Notes: generated from the letters alone by a model not told the origin. DNA of 64,000 nt from Eucommia ulmoides (GCA_016647705.1 CM028338.1:20791577-20855576); one strand, 5' to 3'; shown: positions 48,850-61,424, numbered from the stretch's first letter. Program-made: numbers and translations.

Positions 48850-48927
48850 CTTGGGAGGCAACCCAAGGTCAAATAAGTTAAATCCGTCATATCCGACTTG
48901 AATCGGAGGTGAGATCCTCTCGCCTCC
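48850..48927 (+). other. Two conserved hairpins in LARD C leader
   Basis: CTTGGGAGGCAACCCAAG at 48850-48867, and GGAGGTGAG pairing with CTCGCCTCC (one G-U pair) at about 48905-48927. The change from the LARD A stem keeps pairing. Confidence 0.75.
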
Positions 48928-50425
48928 CAGGTAAGTGTTCTAAACACCCTTCGTCAGCATGCTTTAAATTTCATATGTTGAGATTGATGATTGGGATCGC
49001 TGAGGACACTATCCATTTTGAGTTCAGAAGTGATGTGTAGTATTTAGTATTGTTAGTTTATGTGTTATTGTTTTTCCGTATTGCTTGTGTGTTTAGGTTA
49101 GAATGTGTTTATGTTTTTGTGTTGTTGTTTGTATGTTGAGTTTTGCATTCATCTGGGCCGTCACCCAATGATGAAAATTACCTCTGGTTGTTTTCGAAAT
49201 CAAGGGTAATACCCATGCATGTGTGATTCTGTGTGCTTGACTATATTTTTTGGTAAAAATTATTGTAGATCCTAATTTACACGGGCACATAGACTCAATA
49301 CATAGTTATTCAATTGATTTGAGGATGATTATCAATTAACCAAATTCATGACACATTAAGGATTCTAGAACTTGACTGAGGGGAAACTTGAGGCGAAATC
49401 CTAGGCGAGGTAGTTCAAGAGATGTGATTTAGGCATTCTCTTTGTCGCTTGAGATATGTTTATCCTTCGTTACCCTGTCGAAGCCTAAATGCAAATTCAA
49501 TTCTGAACACGTAAACTAATACCCTGGCCAGTTGATCATTTTCCAAACCTATATCGCTGAATTTAAAGGCACATTTGAGTGAATCAAGTTAGCCATTGCA
49601 AAGGATTCTTGATGTGAGCGGTTGGGTTTAGGGCGAACTTCCAATTGGTTCGGTATTTGAGTGCTCACTTGTCATTTTTCATTTATATTTCACACACCCC
49701 TTCAATTGTAACAATCAAATAAGCTTGGGGGTGTGTTCGTTGAAAAGAAAAGGAAAAAAAATTTTAAAAAAAAATAAAAAATCAAATGTAAATACGGTTT
49801 TTATTTCCGTTTCTTTTGACAAGTGAGTACGTCAGTCTTAAATACATGTTCGGGATTGTTTCCAATCTTTCTATGGGGATTCGAGAGTGAATGTGCCAAG
49901 TATTGAGCCTTGGGTAACGTTAAGTTAACAACATTAACCCGTTTTGTATTCCAAATTACCCTTGGCCAAATATACCAAAACCGAACCAAGTCCTAATGAT
50001 CTTCATGAGCTACTAAACCTATATTAGTGGAAAGTGGACCCCAATCAAGCCTATGGAAATCCTAGTCCTTCACGGTCTAAGTCATGAATTTCGTTGGTGG
50101 ATAATCTAATCCGATCGTTGTATAGTTATATTATTGAGTCTCATACTGACATGTTTACAGGATCTAGAATAACGTTCATCATTATTGCATGTCCAAAATT
50201 CTAGAACATTACATATTGTGTGTTACCGCCTAAACTCGATACTACTGGCAGTTGTTGAGGGAAAAATAAATAGGCCATTAGAAGAATTTAAAACTCGCAT
50301 GTTGTTATGTTTAGATTGTTTTTAGGTTGTTTGTTATTTATATCAGTTTGTTGTTTTTGTATATTTTTTCATTTTAGTATGTGTGTTTGGCTCGAGGACT
50401 AGCCAAATTTTGAGTTTGGGGGTAT

Positions 50426-52142
50426 TGATAGGTGTGAAAAATCTATTTATTTCCAATACGAATTTGTTAGTTTTTGAATATGTTTATATAGTATTTTATT
50501 ATGTTTTTATTAGTTTTCATACTTTTTGTATAAATCAGGTGTATGGGGCAAAAAGATAGAAAACTGGAGCTAAAACGATGAGATCGAACCAAAGCGGTTC
50601 GAAGTTACGATGGATAAACAAGCTCGGAGGCTAAAAAGATGAAATAGGCCCATCGCTTAGGCGTCCAGACCACCGCCTAAGCGGTGAAGATGCTGAGAAG
50701 AGCAAAATGTTATTGATGAACGACTGCCTAGGCGAAGATTCTATCGCCTAGGCGAAAATCCAGCAGAAGACGCAAAAGGGCTACTGGCCGTCGCTCGCCT
50801 AGGAGAAGTTTTCTTCGCCTAGGAGGAAATCTAACATAATGTTCTCCTAGTCCACCGCCTAGGCGATTATACCAAACCAACCTAACTCTGCCTAGGCAAA
50901 GAATCCACCGCCTAGGCGAATTTTCCCTACACAGTCTTGAGATATTTTTAGATATTTTTGAGATATTTTGGCTATAAATACCCCATCTTCTCCCCCTTGG
51001 CCGGTGACTCTCTTGCCCTCATGGATTTTTGAGCCCCAAAGGCTATATCTAAGGGTATAGTTAGGGATTTTAGTGGTGGAGCTCACATCCCGAAGTGGAG
51101 AAGACGACGAATCGATTGTTGAGCATTCTTAGCGGTTTATCTTCGGACGAGGCTAAGTTTTTCGATTGTTTTTCCTTATTTCTTTATCTTAGGAGTGTGT
51201 GAGCATGTTTAGCTCATTATTTTCTTGTATATGCGGCTATGGCCTCAAGTTAAATATGGATTGTAGTAGGGATTAACACTATATTTATAAATACGTTGTT
51301 TGGATGATTTCGGTGTTGCATTTATGTTTGTTCTTCGTAGTTTGATTGTATTTATCATATTGTTTGTTTATTATGCTTGGATTGATAAATGGAGAATACG
51401 AGGTTTTGACAAACCCCGGATTCGGATTAAGGTAAATAAACGCCACGATTCTATAACCCAGTCGGGGTTTGAATCGTAGACAATCGATGACGTGGGGCAA
51501 GACACACGCTACCTAGGGTAGTTAAGACGTTGAGGGGGACCTCTTCATTGACTTGAAGTTGCCTTATATCCCTCGCCTTACACTTAGGAGAGGTGGCGAG
51601 GGAGTATTAGAATGGAGATTGTCGATAGGGTAAATACAACGCGACGATCCAATAACCCGGGAGGGAGTTGGATTATGTGCAATCAATGACGCTGCGCGAG
51701 AGTCACGTGACCTAGGGTCGTTAAGATGTTGAGGGGGACTTCTTCGTTGACTCGAAGTCATGTATTCCCGTGTCTTACACTCGGGAGAGGTGGCGGTGGA
51801 GTTTACGTACCGAGGTTATCAAATAGGTCGAACACCGTAAACGTAAGTAAATCGAGATCGAACACGTATTTGTAAACACGCTAATCCCTAGGCGATTTTT
51901 CACCCTAAAACATATTAGCAAATTAGTGTAGTTAATTTATGTTAGATTAGTATTAGTTTAATTAATTAATTACATTTATTTTTCGCCTAGATAAACTTAG
52001 GTCACGACAAACGCGGTATTCGATAGTAACGACAACAATCCTTGTGGATACGATAACCCGATCTTAACGATCATACTATACTAAAACTTAGACCTCGTAT
52101 ACTTGCAAGTGTAAGTAGCGGCGTAGTTTTCATGCCCTACCA
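50426..52142 (+). repeat. LARD C 3' LTR
   Basis: 1717 bp matching 46706-48436. Followed by the target duplication ATGGT and resumed D2 sequence. Confidence 0.92.
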
Positions 52143-52689
52143 ATGGTCATGTTAGCCACACTCAATTCTAGAACAATTGTTTCTATGTAGGGTCTCATAA
52201 CAGAAAGTCATCCACAATTCATAACTGACAAAATTCATTCCACGCATCGCCACATCTGCATTTGCGGTGGCCCACATTATACCTAACATGGTGTACTTTA
52301 GTCGATAAACCCTAACATAGATAATTGTAAAAGATTTTTATGCTTTTGAATACATCTGCTACGCACTCTGATAAACATAATTGTAATAGTGATATATTTT
52401 TAAAACATCAAGGTAGTCTCACTAGATTGGGTCTATCTCAATCCCAACAGGTTTATTATCTTAATAATTTTTCCACTTGGCATGACTTTTCAAGGCCATT
52501 TCTATATCCCATTACCAACATTTCAAGCCAACCTATTCACAACTAACATCATAACCAGTAGATAACTCAAATTCCTTGTTAACTGTCCCGTGAGACTGAT
52601 AATAATCATCTCCAATATCCCCATTAAAATTCTAATAATCTCATAAACGTTTTCATAAATATCAACACAATTTAAACTTCAAATACAAA

Positions 52690-53125
52690 TTTTCTGAAAT
52701 ATATTTGAAAACACAAAAATATCTCTCAACCACATAAATACGTCCCAACACACAAATACGTCTTAACTGTAAAAATATATCTCGAAACACATAAATACAT
52801 TTCACGCACATAAATACGTTTCAAACCGCATAAATACGTCTCAATCACATGAATACGTGTCAACCACATAAATACGTCTAGAAACACATAAATACATCTC
52901 AACTAAATAAATACATCTCAAAACACTTAAATACATCTCAATCATATAAATATATCTCAAAACACATAAATACATCCCAATCACATAAATATGCCTCAAA
53001 GCACATAAATACGTGTCAAACTACAAAATTCAAATACGTCTCAAATAAATGCGTCTTAATCACATAATTATGTCTCAAACATTGGAATACATTTCAAACA
53101 CAAAGGATATTTCGTCTCAAAAGTC
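52690..53125. repeat. Minisatellite CACATAAATACGTCTCAA in D2
   Basis: About twenty imperfect units of roughly 18-20 bp. Homologous to the shorter array in D1 (27128-27375), with a different copy number. Confidence 0.88.
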
Positions 53126-53559
53126 AATACTCACGTAACATGATGAGTTCAATACTCAAGTAAAACATATATATAAAAGTACGCCAAAAGTCTCAACAAT
53201 TTCTCCACACTCTGATTCTTCCTATTGCTAGTAATGGACCAATATCTATCTGAATTATTTTATCGGTGTATTGTCACCATAATACAAAAATAATTTATAG
53301 ATCAAGTATTTTATTCAAAATTCACTTTTCAACAAAATATAGCCACATACTTGGCAATATCAAAATTCCAACAAAATATAACTACTCACTTGTCAATATC
53401 AAAATCCCAACAAAATATCATCATAATAGAACAATCGAATTTAAATCGATTAGTCAACTCACTTGTATATAATAAAATACCATATTTTTTACTAGCCATA
53501 GGATCATTTTATTTCACAATCGGGAGTTATGGCGGTACCATAACCTATACATATCAACA

Positions 53560-53735
53560 ACATATTCAACTACCTACAGGACTTACCCTCCTGTTAGGTC
53601 TCAACATATCAATAACATATTCAACTACCTACATGACTTACCCTTCTGTCAGCTCACAACACAACGTCCTACAGAACATGCCCTCCTGTAAGGGCCAACA
53701 ACATCTCGCAGAATATGCCTTTCTGACTAGATAAC
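53560..53735. repeat. CTACCTACAGGACTTACCCT units in D2
   Basis: Three or four imperfect units around the core CTACAGGACTTRCCCTYCTG. Relatives lie in D1 (27838-28270) and, inverted, in the E LTR. Confidence 0.75.
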
Positions 53736-54700
53736 TGTGGCATAGCAGGATAATAAAAATAATTTTTTCACGCTTAAAAATTTACTTAATCCATTAATCA
53801 TCGTAAAACTGTCCATTTTTAGCAACACATTTTATTTCATTTTTTAATTTAATACGAAAATAAAATTTGATAGTTTACATAGAAGACAGTAAATACCTTT
53901 AAGCCGATCATTTCAATTCAATAACATATCCTATGGTCCACGACTAACACGGTACTAACCCAACCTCACTTTACTTACTATAGGTATGTTGCATTAATCA
54001 AACACCACCTAAGATGTTAATATGTTCAAATTGAAACTGTAGAGATCAAAGTGAAATAATAGTAACAACACATAGGTGCAAAGTGTCAAACCACCGAAAA
54101 AATATAATGGAGACGTCAATGCATGCAAATATAGACCCAACCCCAATCCTTGCACATATGTATAAGTACTATAGCACATCTTGTGTTCATGTAGGCTTAA
54201 TATATCACATCACAATTATTCCATTAATGGAGATAAAACAAACAAAACAAAATTATTTATTTATTTTTATTTTATATATATTTGTTAATTTTTATTTATT
54301 TTTACAACCAAACTGCAAAAACACAATAATTTTTAAATCCAGTAACAATGAACCTGTAAATTGAATAACAACTAAACAGGCCCCAACAATATGAAAATAA
54401 ATTAACACAAAAATCATAGCCTCCTTGCATTTTTTTTTCAAGTTGTTTCATTTTCACCACAATAAAAATCATTAAATAGAACAATTGTTTACGTTCTAAT
54501 CGAAATTTAAAGCCCCGTTAAGTTACTTACAAATCTCCAGTAAAGAATGATTTCAAAATCTCTTTCAATTGCTTTTTATTTATTTTTTATATTTTTTTTA
54601 AAATATAAATTATTATTTTTAAGTATTACTTCACTTATCATGAGTAATGAATACCATAACCCAAGCTTAGGGTAGTCATAAATTTTCTCCAATACCACTT

Positions 54701-55199
54701 TGTAACGACCTGGTTTCCTAGGGCAGTTACGCAGTTTCTCCCTTTGGAGAATTAATACTAAAACTGAATGACTAATATCTTAATTTATAAAAATTTGAGA
54801 AATTTTACAATGCGACGACGATAAATATCGATTTATTGAGTCAATTTTACAATAGTAAATAAAAGATACAATTATTACAAATTAAATAGAAATTTAATTT
54901 TCGGCATAATTTCATTCTCATCGGCCCTGCAATCAAAATTGTGGAATTGTGAGTCAACTCTCAATAAAATTTTAACCCCTTTAATGCGTGTATCCAATCA
55001 AACCCTAAATAAACATATAAACATGTATCTCACATAATTTTTACAAAATGTCTCCAAATATTTCATAAAAATTAACAGTTAAAATTTAACAACAATTTTA
55101 GAATGAATTACATAATCAAGAGAGAGATTAAATACAAATATTAAAAAAGTAAAAAATTATACCTGAAATCCGAAGCCAAAATCCTAAACCGAAATCAAC

Positions 55200-55248
<49 letters not shown>

Positions 55249-55636
55249 TACATGCATAGTAATAAGTGATAATTTATATATAGAAATTATAATTATGCAT
55301 TACACTTGTCCATTTCCTATATAGGCAATTATGCATGCATCATATTACGTGTCCACTTTATATGCATAGAGAATTATGCAGGCATTATTATTATCATTAT
55401 TTACATTTAAATATCTCTTATAATAAAAAAATATGTTAATTTTCTCCCAAAACTCTTAATAGTATATTTTAAATATCATAATAGTCCCAAAACTTTTAAA
55501 ATCAATTTAAAATTAATATTTAACTCCCAAAAATTGTCAAATATTATTTATACAATAAATTTACAAAATAATCCCAAAAATATTAAATTTATATGAAATA
55601 ATATTTTCAAAAAATATAAATTTTGGGGGTATTACA
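54701..55636 (-). repeat. D2 5' LTR
   Basis: 936 bp, starting TGTAACGACCTGG on the plus strand and ending GGTATTACA. Matches 45605-46629 apart from the microsatellite tract. Confidence 0.85.
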
Positions 55637-56380
55637 GTTTTTTAACGAAAACCATATTTCTAGCCAGCAGCACGAGCAGTGATACTACTCTTGCTCCGGG
55701 CTACGGGACAAGGTGGATACAACCTTGGCTACTAGAGCAAACATTTTCCAAGTATGGGAAGATGTCCAAGTATGGAAAGATGTTTGAGCTTCGCTCTTTG
55801 AGCACCCTCAGCTCGGATTAATCAAGTTTGTAAGTGTCCAAAGCCAAACATTCCAAACATTTTCCAAGTATAGGAAATTAGCTGAGCTCCGCTCTTCAGG
55901 CACCCTTAACTCGAATTTTCCAATTGTGAAGATTCCAAAAATAAACGGCGCAAAATATTTTCTAAGTGTTGAAAAAAGGCTAAGCTCCACTCTTTGAGCA
56001 TCCTAAGCTCGGGCAAGTCAAATTTGAAGGACCCTAGAATATCTCCTTAGCCAAGCACTCTCAGCACAGATTTTTGAATTCAAAAGATTGGAAGTCGTTT
56101 AACGCTCAAGTGTTGGGTATTGGCCGACCATAAATCTCTGAGCACATCAGCTCGGGTTGGTTGAAATGATAACCCATCTACTCTATCCTAGCAGAAAGAA
56201 GAAAATGGAAATTCAACACAAGTATTTTGCTAAACAAAGCTGTTCTATGTGTATTATGCTCAAAAAGAAATGTTACAACGGAGGAGTTCAAGCCCATTTA
56301 CTCAAAGTCAGTACCAGATTACATCAAAATAAAAAAAAAAAAAAATTAAAAAGGAAAAGAGATTAAAAAAGTTCAAAAAA
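55637..56380 (+). other. Gypsy2 3' non-coding DNA with LTR-like hairpin units
   Basis: Units such as GAGCACCCTCAGCTCGG recur at about 55799, 55897, 55995 and 56138, echoing the LTR array but outside the LTR. No coding frame. Confidence 0.55.
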
Positions 56381-59330
56381 TATCAAGTTTGGATAAAAAG
56401 AAGGGCCGAGGATCTGGCCACCAGGCCTACGACCGATTGAAGAATCAATGGGACTACTCCTCCTCTAAGACACCCACGAAGTCCACAACACCGGCGTGGG
56501 TGTCCTCGTCTCTATCTTCGTCCTTTCCCTCGACCTATTCTTCGTTGTCTTTATCTCATCCACCCTCTTGGACCTTTTACAGGCGAGCCTCCTCAATTAT
56601 ATGTTCCTCCCCAACTGGTTGCCCCTCGCTGGGGAACTCCATCTTGACCTGCAAGCAATCCACGTCAGGTAAGTGGCATTGAAGGAAGCGTAGCGTGGCC
56701 TAGTGACCGTCGTCTATGTACTTTGCAGCGAGGTTGTATTTCAGCTCCTTAAATTCTTTGTTAGCCTTGTACTTTCCGGTGGCCTCCTTCTCTACTTTGA
56801 AGATTACCTTCGCCCTCAGGAGTTCCTCATTCTTTAGCTACTTCTCCATGTCGTCCAGCTGGGATTTAAGGTCTTTTTTTCCTTCCCAAAATTATCCCGC
56901 TCCATGGTGACGAGATGAAGCTTGGACTGGAGAGAATTTTGTGCCTGCATAGCGAGTTAGAGGTCATCATTTAGCCGGTTCCCTTTCTCAATAGCCATAT
57001 TTCTCTCAGTCCAGAGTGGGGACTTCTCCATGGCACTCTTAGTTAGCTTGTCAAAAACAACGGATAGATGGAGCATGCTCTGTACGAGAACGTTCAAATT
57101 AGTGCACTTGGAAAAATTTTGGAATTGAAATTCGAATTGAAATTGAGAGTTGGGCTCTTACCGAGAATTGATCACAAATGATGTTCCGCATAAGGCTCTC
57201 CGTTTCCTGATCGGCCATGAGCTTTTTATCATTGGGAGGGATTCAGAGGTTACCAAACATCACTTCGGGAGAAGTTAGTAGAGGATGACCAACCGATAAC
57301 CCCGTGTTCAGAATACTGAAGAACATGGCGTCGGCGGGTAGCTCAAAGGAGGCCCTGACCATTTACTTCGCCCTTTTCGAAGACTTATGTTTTTTATGCC
57401 TGCTTTCATGGGCCTTCCTCTTTTCCTTGTCGGATGGGTCAAAGGGAAAAACGTCGCTACTCCCAGATGAGGTGGACTGATGTAATGATGACCTTAACCT
57501 TGGCGGATCCCTGATCTCCACTCCACGAAGTGCTAGAGAATAGACCCGGACCGGCATCATGGGGCATTGTTGCTATTGTTGTTGTCACTGTGGTAGTGAT
57601 GGAGAAGGTTATGATGCCAGCCCAGCCTAGGAGCCTCCTGCTTGTTAGGAGCCACCGACTTTAGTTGCCTTAGTGGCTTACTTGGCCTGGCGTTCTCTCA
57701 GCCGTTGAACCACCATCGTCTTATCCATAGCTACAATATTCAACAAAATATTAAAAAATTCCTTTGACCAGGCCGGCAACATCCAGTTCTACATATGATG
57801 GCCTGCATGATTGAGCCAAACCAAATAATTTACAAGTCCAAGAAATTAATAGGGCCAAGATAACTTACTATTTTCTGAATCTTCAGGGGTCTTGAGAACG
57901 GGTGGGGTGCCTGGTGGCAGGTACCAGTAGATATTGAATAGGAGCGAGTCAATCAGCGTCTTCACCTCCTTGTAAACTATCCTCAACACTCTATCTCTCT
58001 GTTCGATTATCTCTTTCCTCGGCTTAGGTTTCTACTTTTTTGGTTTCTCCTTTTCTGCACGAAGTACAAAATGTAAAAATTAGTCCAAGTGTTAGAAAAA
58101 ATCGGAGAACCCAAATTCCCCTCGAGGGCCATAATCTTACCAATTTTCTCTCATTCCAGCTGAACGGGATATTTCCCTTTACCTTCCGAGCTGGACTGCC
58201 AACCATTCCCTCCGAGATTGAAAAATTGGGGCATCCAGTTATAAATGGAAGAATCCAGGTCTTTCAAGAAAGTCAACCTAGACGAGATGTAGCACCACCC
58301 AATACCTTAGGGAACCGACTTGGGGTAGAAAAGAGCCTTGAAGAGCTTTATCCTCAACTCGATTCCCTCGGCCCAGAAAATGATGTATGAAGCCACGATG
58401 GCCCTCATGCCGTTTGGAGTAATTTGTGACGGACACAAACCAAACTCCGTATAGATAGCTCAAATCCACCAATGGATGGTGAACCGAAGACTAGCCTCCA
58501 AATTATGCTTGTAGACGATCAGGTAGCCCTCTGGCAGTATACACTCTCGATCATCGGGCCCTAGAACAATCGTTTGGACGGAGTCTGGGAAAACATATTC
58601 ACTTTGACACTTGAGGATAGACTCATCATTCATAATCGTCTTGGTGTCCCAGACCGGGCTCGTGATTGGGACCTTGACATAGAGCTTCTTAGGCCCAACA
58701 TTGTGTACCTTGTTATCACGAAGGACATGGGATAGGGGAACGACTTGGAGAAACTCTATCACTGTGATAGTACTAGGAAGAACCCTGGCGCCAGGATCAC
58801 AAGACGAAGACGCTTTGCCGCTCTTATTGTCTCGGCCTACCACGTTCACGCAGTCGACCAGGGTGGACTAGGCTGTAGCACTAGTCTCGTAAAGCTGAGC
58901 TCGAGCAGAAGATAAGGCATCCCCGGGAGTAGGACAATGCTCCACCCTGAAGGACAGGGAGTTGGAGGATGACCGTTTTGAAGAACCGGATCTTGAGTCG
59001 GAGGTCAAACCCAAGGAGGAAATAGAAGAAGAAAGAGCTCTCGAAATTTGTGTAATTGTTAAATGCATGCATTTATAAAAAGGAAAGTGCCCATACAAAG
59101 AGTAACAAGGCCTAACGGACACTATTGCATCGATTCTTGTGCCCTATGCCACGTTGCATCCATCCAATGATCGTATGATTTGATTTTCTTTGCAAGCCTG
59201 TGTAAGCGCACATGCCACCCAAGTGCCACACATGAGGGCCTTAATAGAAAATTCAAAAAATATTCAATTGTCAAAAATTCGTCAGGCTGAGAACTAAGAG
59301 TCCCGAACATCCGTCTCTGTGTGTAGATAC
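56381..59330 (-). pseudogene. Gypsy2 antisense additional ORF region
   Basis: Minus-strand frames resemble the plant transposon-associated protein family found as an extra ORF in Tat elements. One (58849-58460) includes LPEGYLIVYKHNLEASLRF. Another (57560-57363) ends in the Lys/Arg-rich KEKRKAHESRHKKHKSSKRA. The position between integrase and the 3' LTR, in antisense, matches the additional ORF of several Tat families; its function is unknown. Broken in several places. The exact limits are uncertain. Confidence 0.6.
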
Positions 59331-59336
59331 TCAGGA

Positions 59337-59348
59337 CTGAGGGGCAAC
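59337..59348 (+). other. Gypsy2 polypurine tract
   Basis: CTGAGGGGCAAC directly precedes the 3' LTR start TGACGGAGG, where plus-strand DNA synthesis would start. Confidence 0.75.
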
Positions 59349-59827
59349 TGACGGAGGTAAATTTAGTCATGAAAGGTCACACGTGCTGGGAACCCCTCCC
59401 TATGCCGAGTATGAATAAAGATTTGAGATGTTGTGTCCGAGCACCCTCAGTTTGGACATATCCAAAAGGGGGACCCTCGAACCCCTTTCATCCGTACAAG
59501 TGTGAGGAATAGATCGAGTTGCGGTGTTCGAACACCCCCATCTCGGACATATGCCAAAAGGAAGTCTCAAACCCCTCTAGGTCATTCGGATATCATGTTA
59601 CTGGGTTGAGGTATCCGAACACCCTCAACTCGGGCAACATCCAAATGGAAAACCCCCAGATAAAGATCGAAGAACGAGCTATTGAGCTGAGGTGTCCGAA
59701 CACTCTCAAATCGGGCACCATTCGAAAGGGGGTTCTCAAATGAAGAAGTATCATGTCCGAGCTGCGGTGTCCAAGCACCCTCAACTCGGCTTGTCTACAA
59801 ATTGGAAAGCCTCAATTCGGATTGAAG
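59349..59827 (+). repeat. Gypsy2 3' LTR, first 480 bp only
   Basis: Matches 29821-30302, including the hairpin units. It stops where element E begins; the remainder would lie beyond the window. Confidence 0.85.
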
Positions 59828-60214
59828 TATAAGACCCTAATTTCTGCATATGCATAATCCTTAGCTGTATTTTAGAACATTTAGAAAATAACGGGGTAGA
59901 ATGTGTCATTTTTAATTTAATTTAAAATTTTAGGGGCTAATTAGCAATTTAAAAAAAATATTAATTATAGATTTTGTGTTTCACTAATAGCCTAAAGAAA
60001 ATTTAGGGGGGATTAATGTAATTAACCATAAATATATGCATACCAATTCTTCATGGAGGTGAGCTCATAAGATCACTCCCTCTGCATATATATAAATACA
60101 TCCATACACACACATTACAAGAGAACTTAAAAAGAAGGAAAAAAAAAATCAGAGAACGAGGGAAGTGGGTCGGCGGGGTGTCCAGTCGATGGTGTGGGAG
60201 TTGTCCGACAGTGT

Positions 60215-60521
60215 GTGTTTTGGCATGTGTGTGTGTGTAATCGTTGCTATTCAGCCGACGGTGGGTATGGGTGTGTTTTCCATACAGTGTGTGTGTGTGT
60301 GTGTCGTTAGCGGTGTAGTTGTTTGGTCCGGCATGTGTGTGGGTGTAGACGGTTACGGGTGTGTGTGTTCAGTGTCGGTCGTTCAGTCGTCGATTGTGTG
60401 TGCGCTGGTGGGTGGGTCTTCCATCGATTTCGTGTGTGTGTAGGTATCAGTCGTTCGATGGTGTGGTGTCACCGTTTGGCCTGGTTATGTGTGTGGGCAT
60501 TGTTGCTCTCCGTTCAGCCTA

Positions 60522-60567
<46 letters not shown>

Positions 60568-60860
60568 TACGCACTGTTTGTGTAGGTGTTATTCAGCGTC
60601 GTTGTGTGTGTGTTTCTGCGTGTGGGCGGTCGATCGTCGGCCGGCTATGATAGTGTGTGTCTGTGTATCGGCGTGTGTGTGTGTGTGAGCAGATTGTTTG
60701 GTCGCCAGCTGTGGGCGGTGAGTGTTTCGGGTGGGTATTGTTGTCCGTTAGGCGGGTATTCTGCTGACTATGTGTGTGTGTGTGTGTGTTCTGCGCGTCG
60801 GTGTGTGGGGGTGTGAGGTCACCCGCGGTTGGTGGGAGTGGGTGAGGGTGTTTCGGCGAG
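60215..60860 (+). repeat. TG-rich low-complexity region in E LTR
   Basis: Interrupted (TG)n with a pure run at about 60525-60560, mixed with GTCGGT/CGGTGTG words. The open frames here (Val/Cys repeats) are by-products of the repeat. Confidence 0.85.
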
Positions 60861-61424
60861 AACCCAAAAACAAAACAAAAAAAATAATAAAACCCAAAAA
60901 TAAAAAACCCCTTCTTGGCCGGCTGAAGTTTCGGAACAGGTAAAATTTTAGTTGATTATTGTTTTCATCAAATTAAATTATTAACAGTAAATTTTTATAA
61001 TCTTGATAATAATTTTGCAACTATTAATTTTAATAATTTTGTACAGTGAATATTAACATAACGGAATGGGGTAAATAATAATTTTGCATAACTAAATTTG
61101 GGAAATGGAAAATTGTGCATTTTAGGGCCACGCATTGCATATTAGGGTTATTTTAAATAAAAATATTAATTTAGGTCCTATCACTGTTAGATTCACAGGC
61201 GCCAGCGTCCCGGTAGTTTTGACGTTGGTATTTTTGCAGTGCGGAAATCGAGGTGAGTGTACTGTCTTCTATGTAAATTTATAAATTATATTTTTATATA
61301 AATTGTGGAAAAAAAAAGTGTTTATTAAAATTGGACGATTTTATGACTTATGTGGATCAAGTAGTTTTTAAATGTGGAAAATTACTTTTGTCCGACTGTG
61401 CCATTGTTTGATCCCGTCAAGAGG

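Larger units (their letters stand above)
46706..52142 (+). mobile_element. LARD C: complete coding-less LTR element in D2
   Basis: LTRs of 1731 and 1717 bp (46706-48436 and 50426-52142) start TGATAGGTGTGAAAA and end CTACCA, flanked by a perfect ATGGT (46701-46705 and 52143-52147). The interior of about 2 kb is non-coding. It has a primer-binding site TGGCGCCATTGTCGAGG (48443-48459), the two leader hairpins (48850-48927) and a purine tract (GTTTGGGGGTAT) before the 3' LTR. It looks structurally whole. The opening 100 bases of the LTRs differ at roughly 7 per cent by eye, which suggests an age of a few million years. Confidence 0.94.
45605..55636 (-). mobile_element. D2: non-autonomous LTR element, minus strand, carrying LARD C
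   Basis: The 3' LTR (45605-46629) and 5' LTR (54701-55636) run from TGTAAYGACCYGG to GGTATTACA. The flanks are ATTTT and GTTTT, a 5-bp duplication with one difference. The complement of CTACCCCCCTTAAA (46632-46645) is the purine tract. The primer-site region is at 54686-54697 (complement TGGTATTGGAGA). There is no coding DNA. LARD C splits the interior with its own duplication. It is the sister of D1 but lacks the captured PRR7-like piece. Confidence 0.88.
29821..59827 (+). mobile_element. Gypsy2: Tat-lineage Ty3/Gypsy element carrying several nested insertions
   Basis: The 5' LTR (29821-31320) is followed by a primer-binding site and then gag, protease, RT, RNase H, a second archaeal-type RNase H and integrase. 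Next come an antisense extra-ORF region, a purine tract and the start of the 3' LTR (59349-59827). A second RNase H and an extra ORF near the 3' end are hallmarks of the Tat lineage. It sits inside the 5' LTR of D1. It holds LARD B, a chromovirus-type solo LTR and D2, and element E cuts its 3' LTR. Without these it is about 12 kb. All coding parts are fossil, with many breaks. Confidence 0.88.

Noticed and set aside
60165-60816. Overlapping Val/Cys-rich open frames on the plus strand
   Set aside because: They are translations of the interrupted (TG)n tract in the E LTR, with no similarity to proteins.
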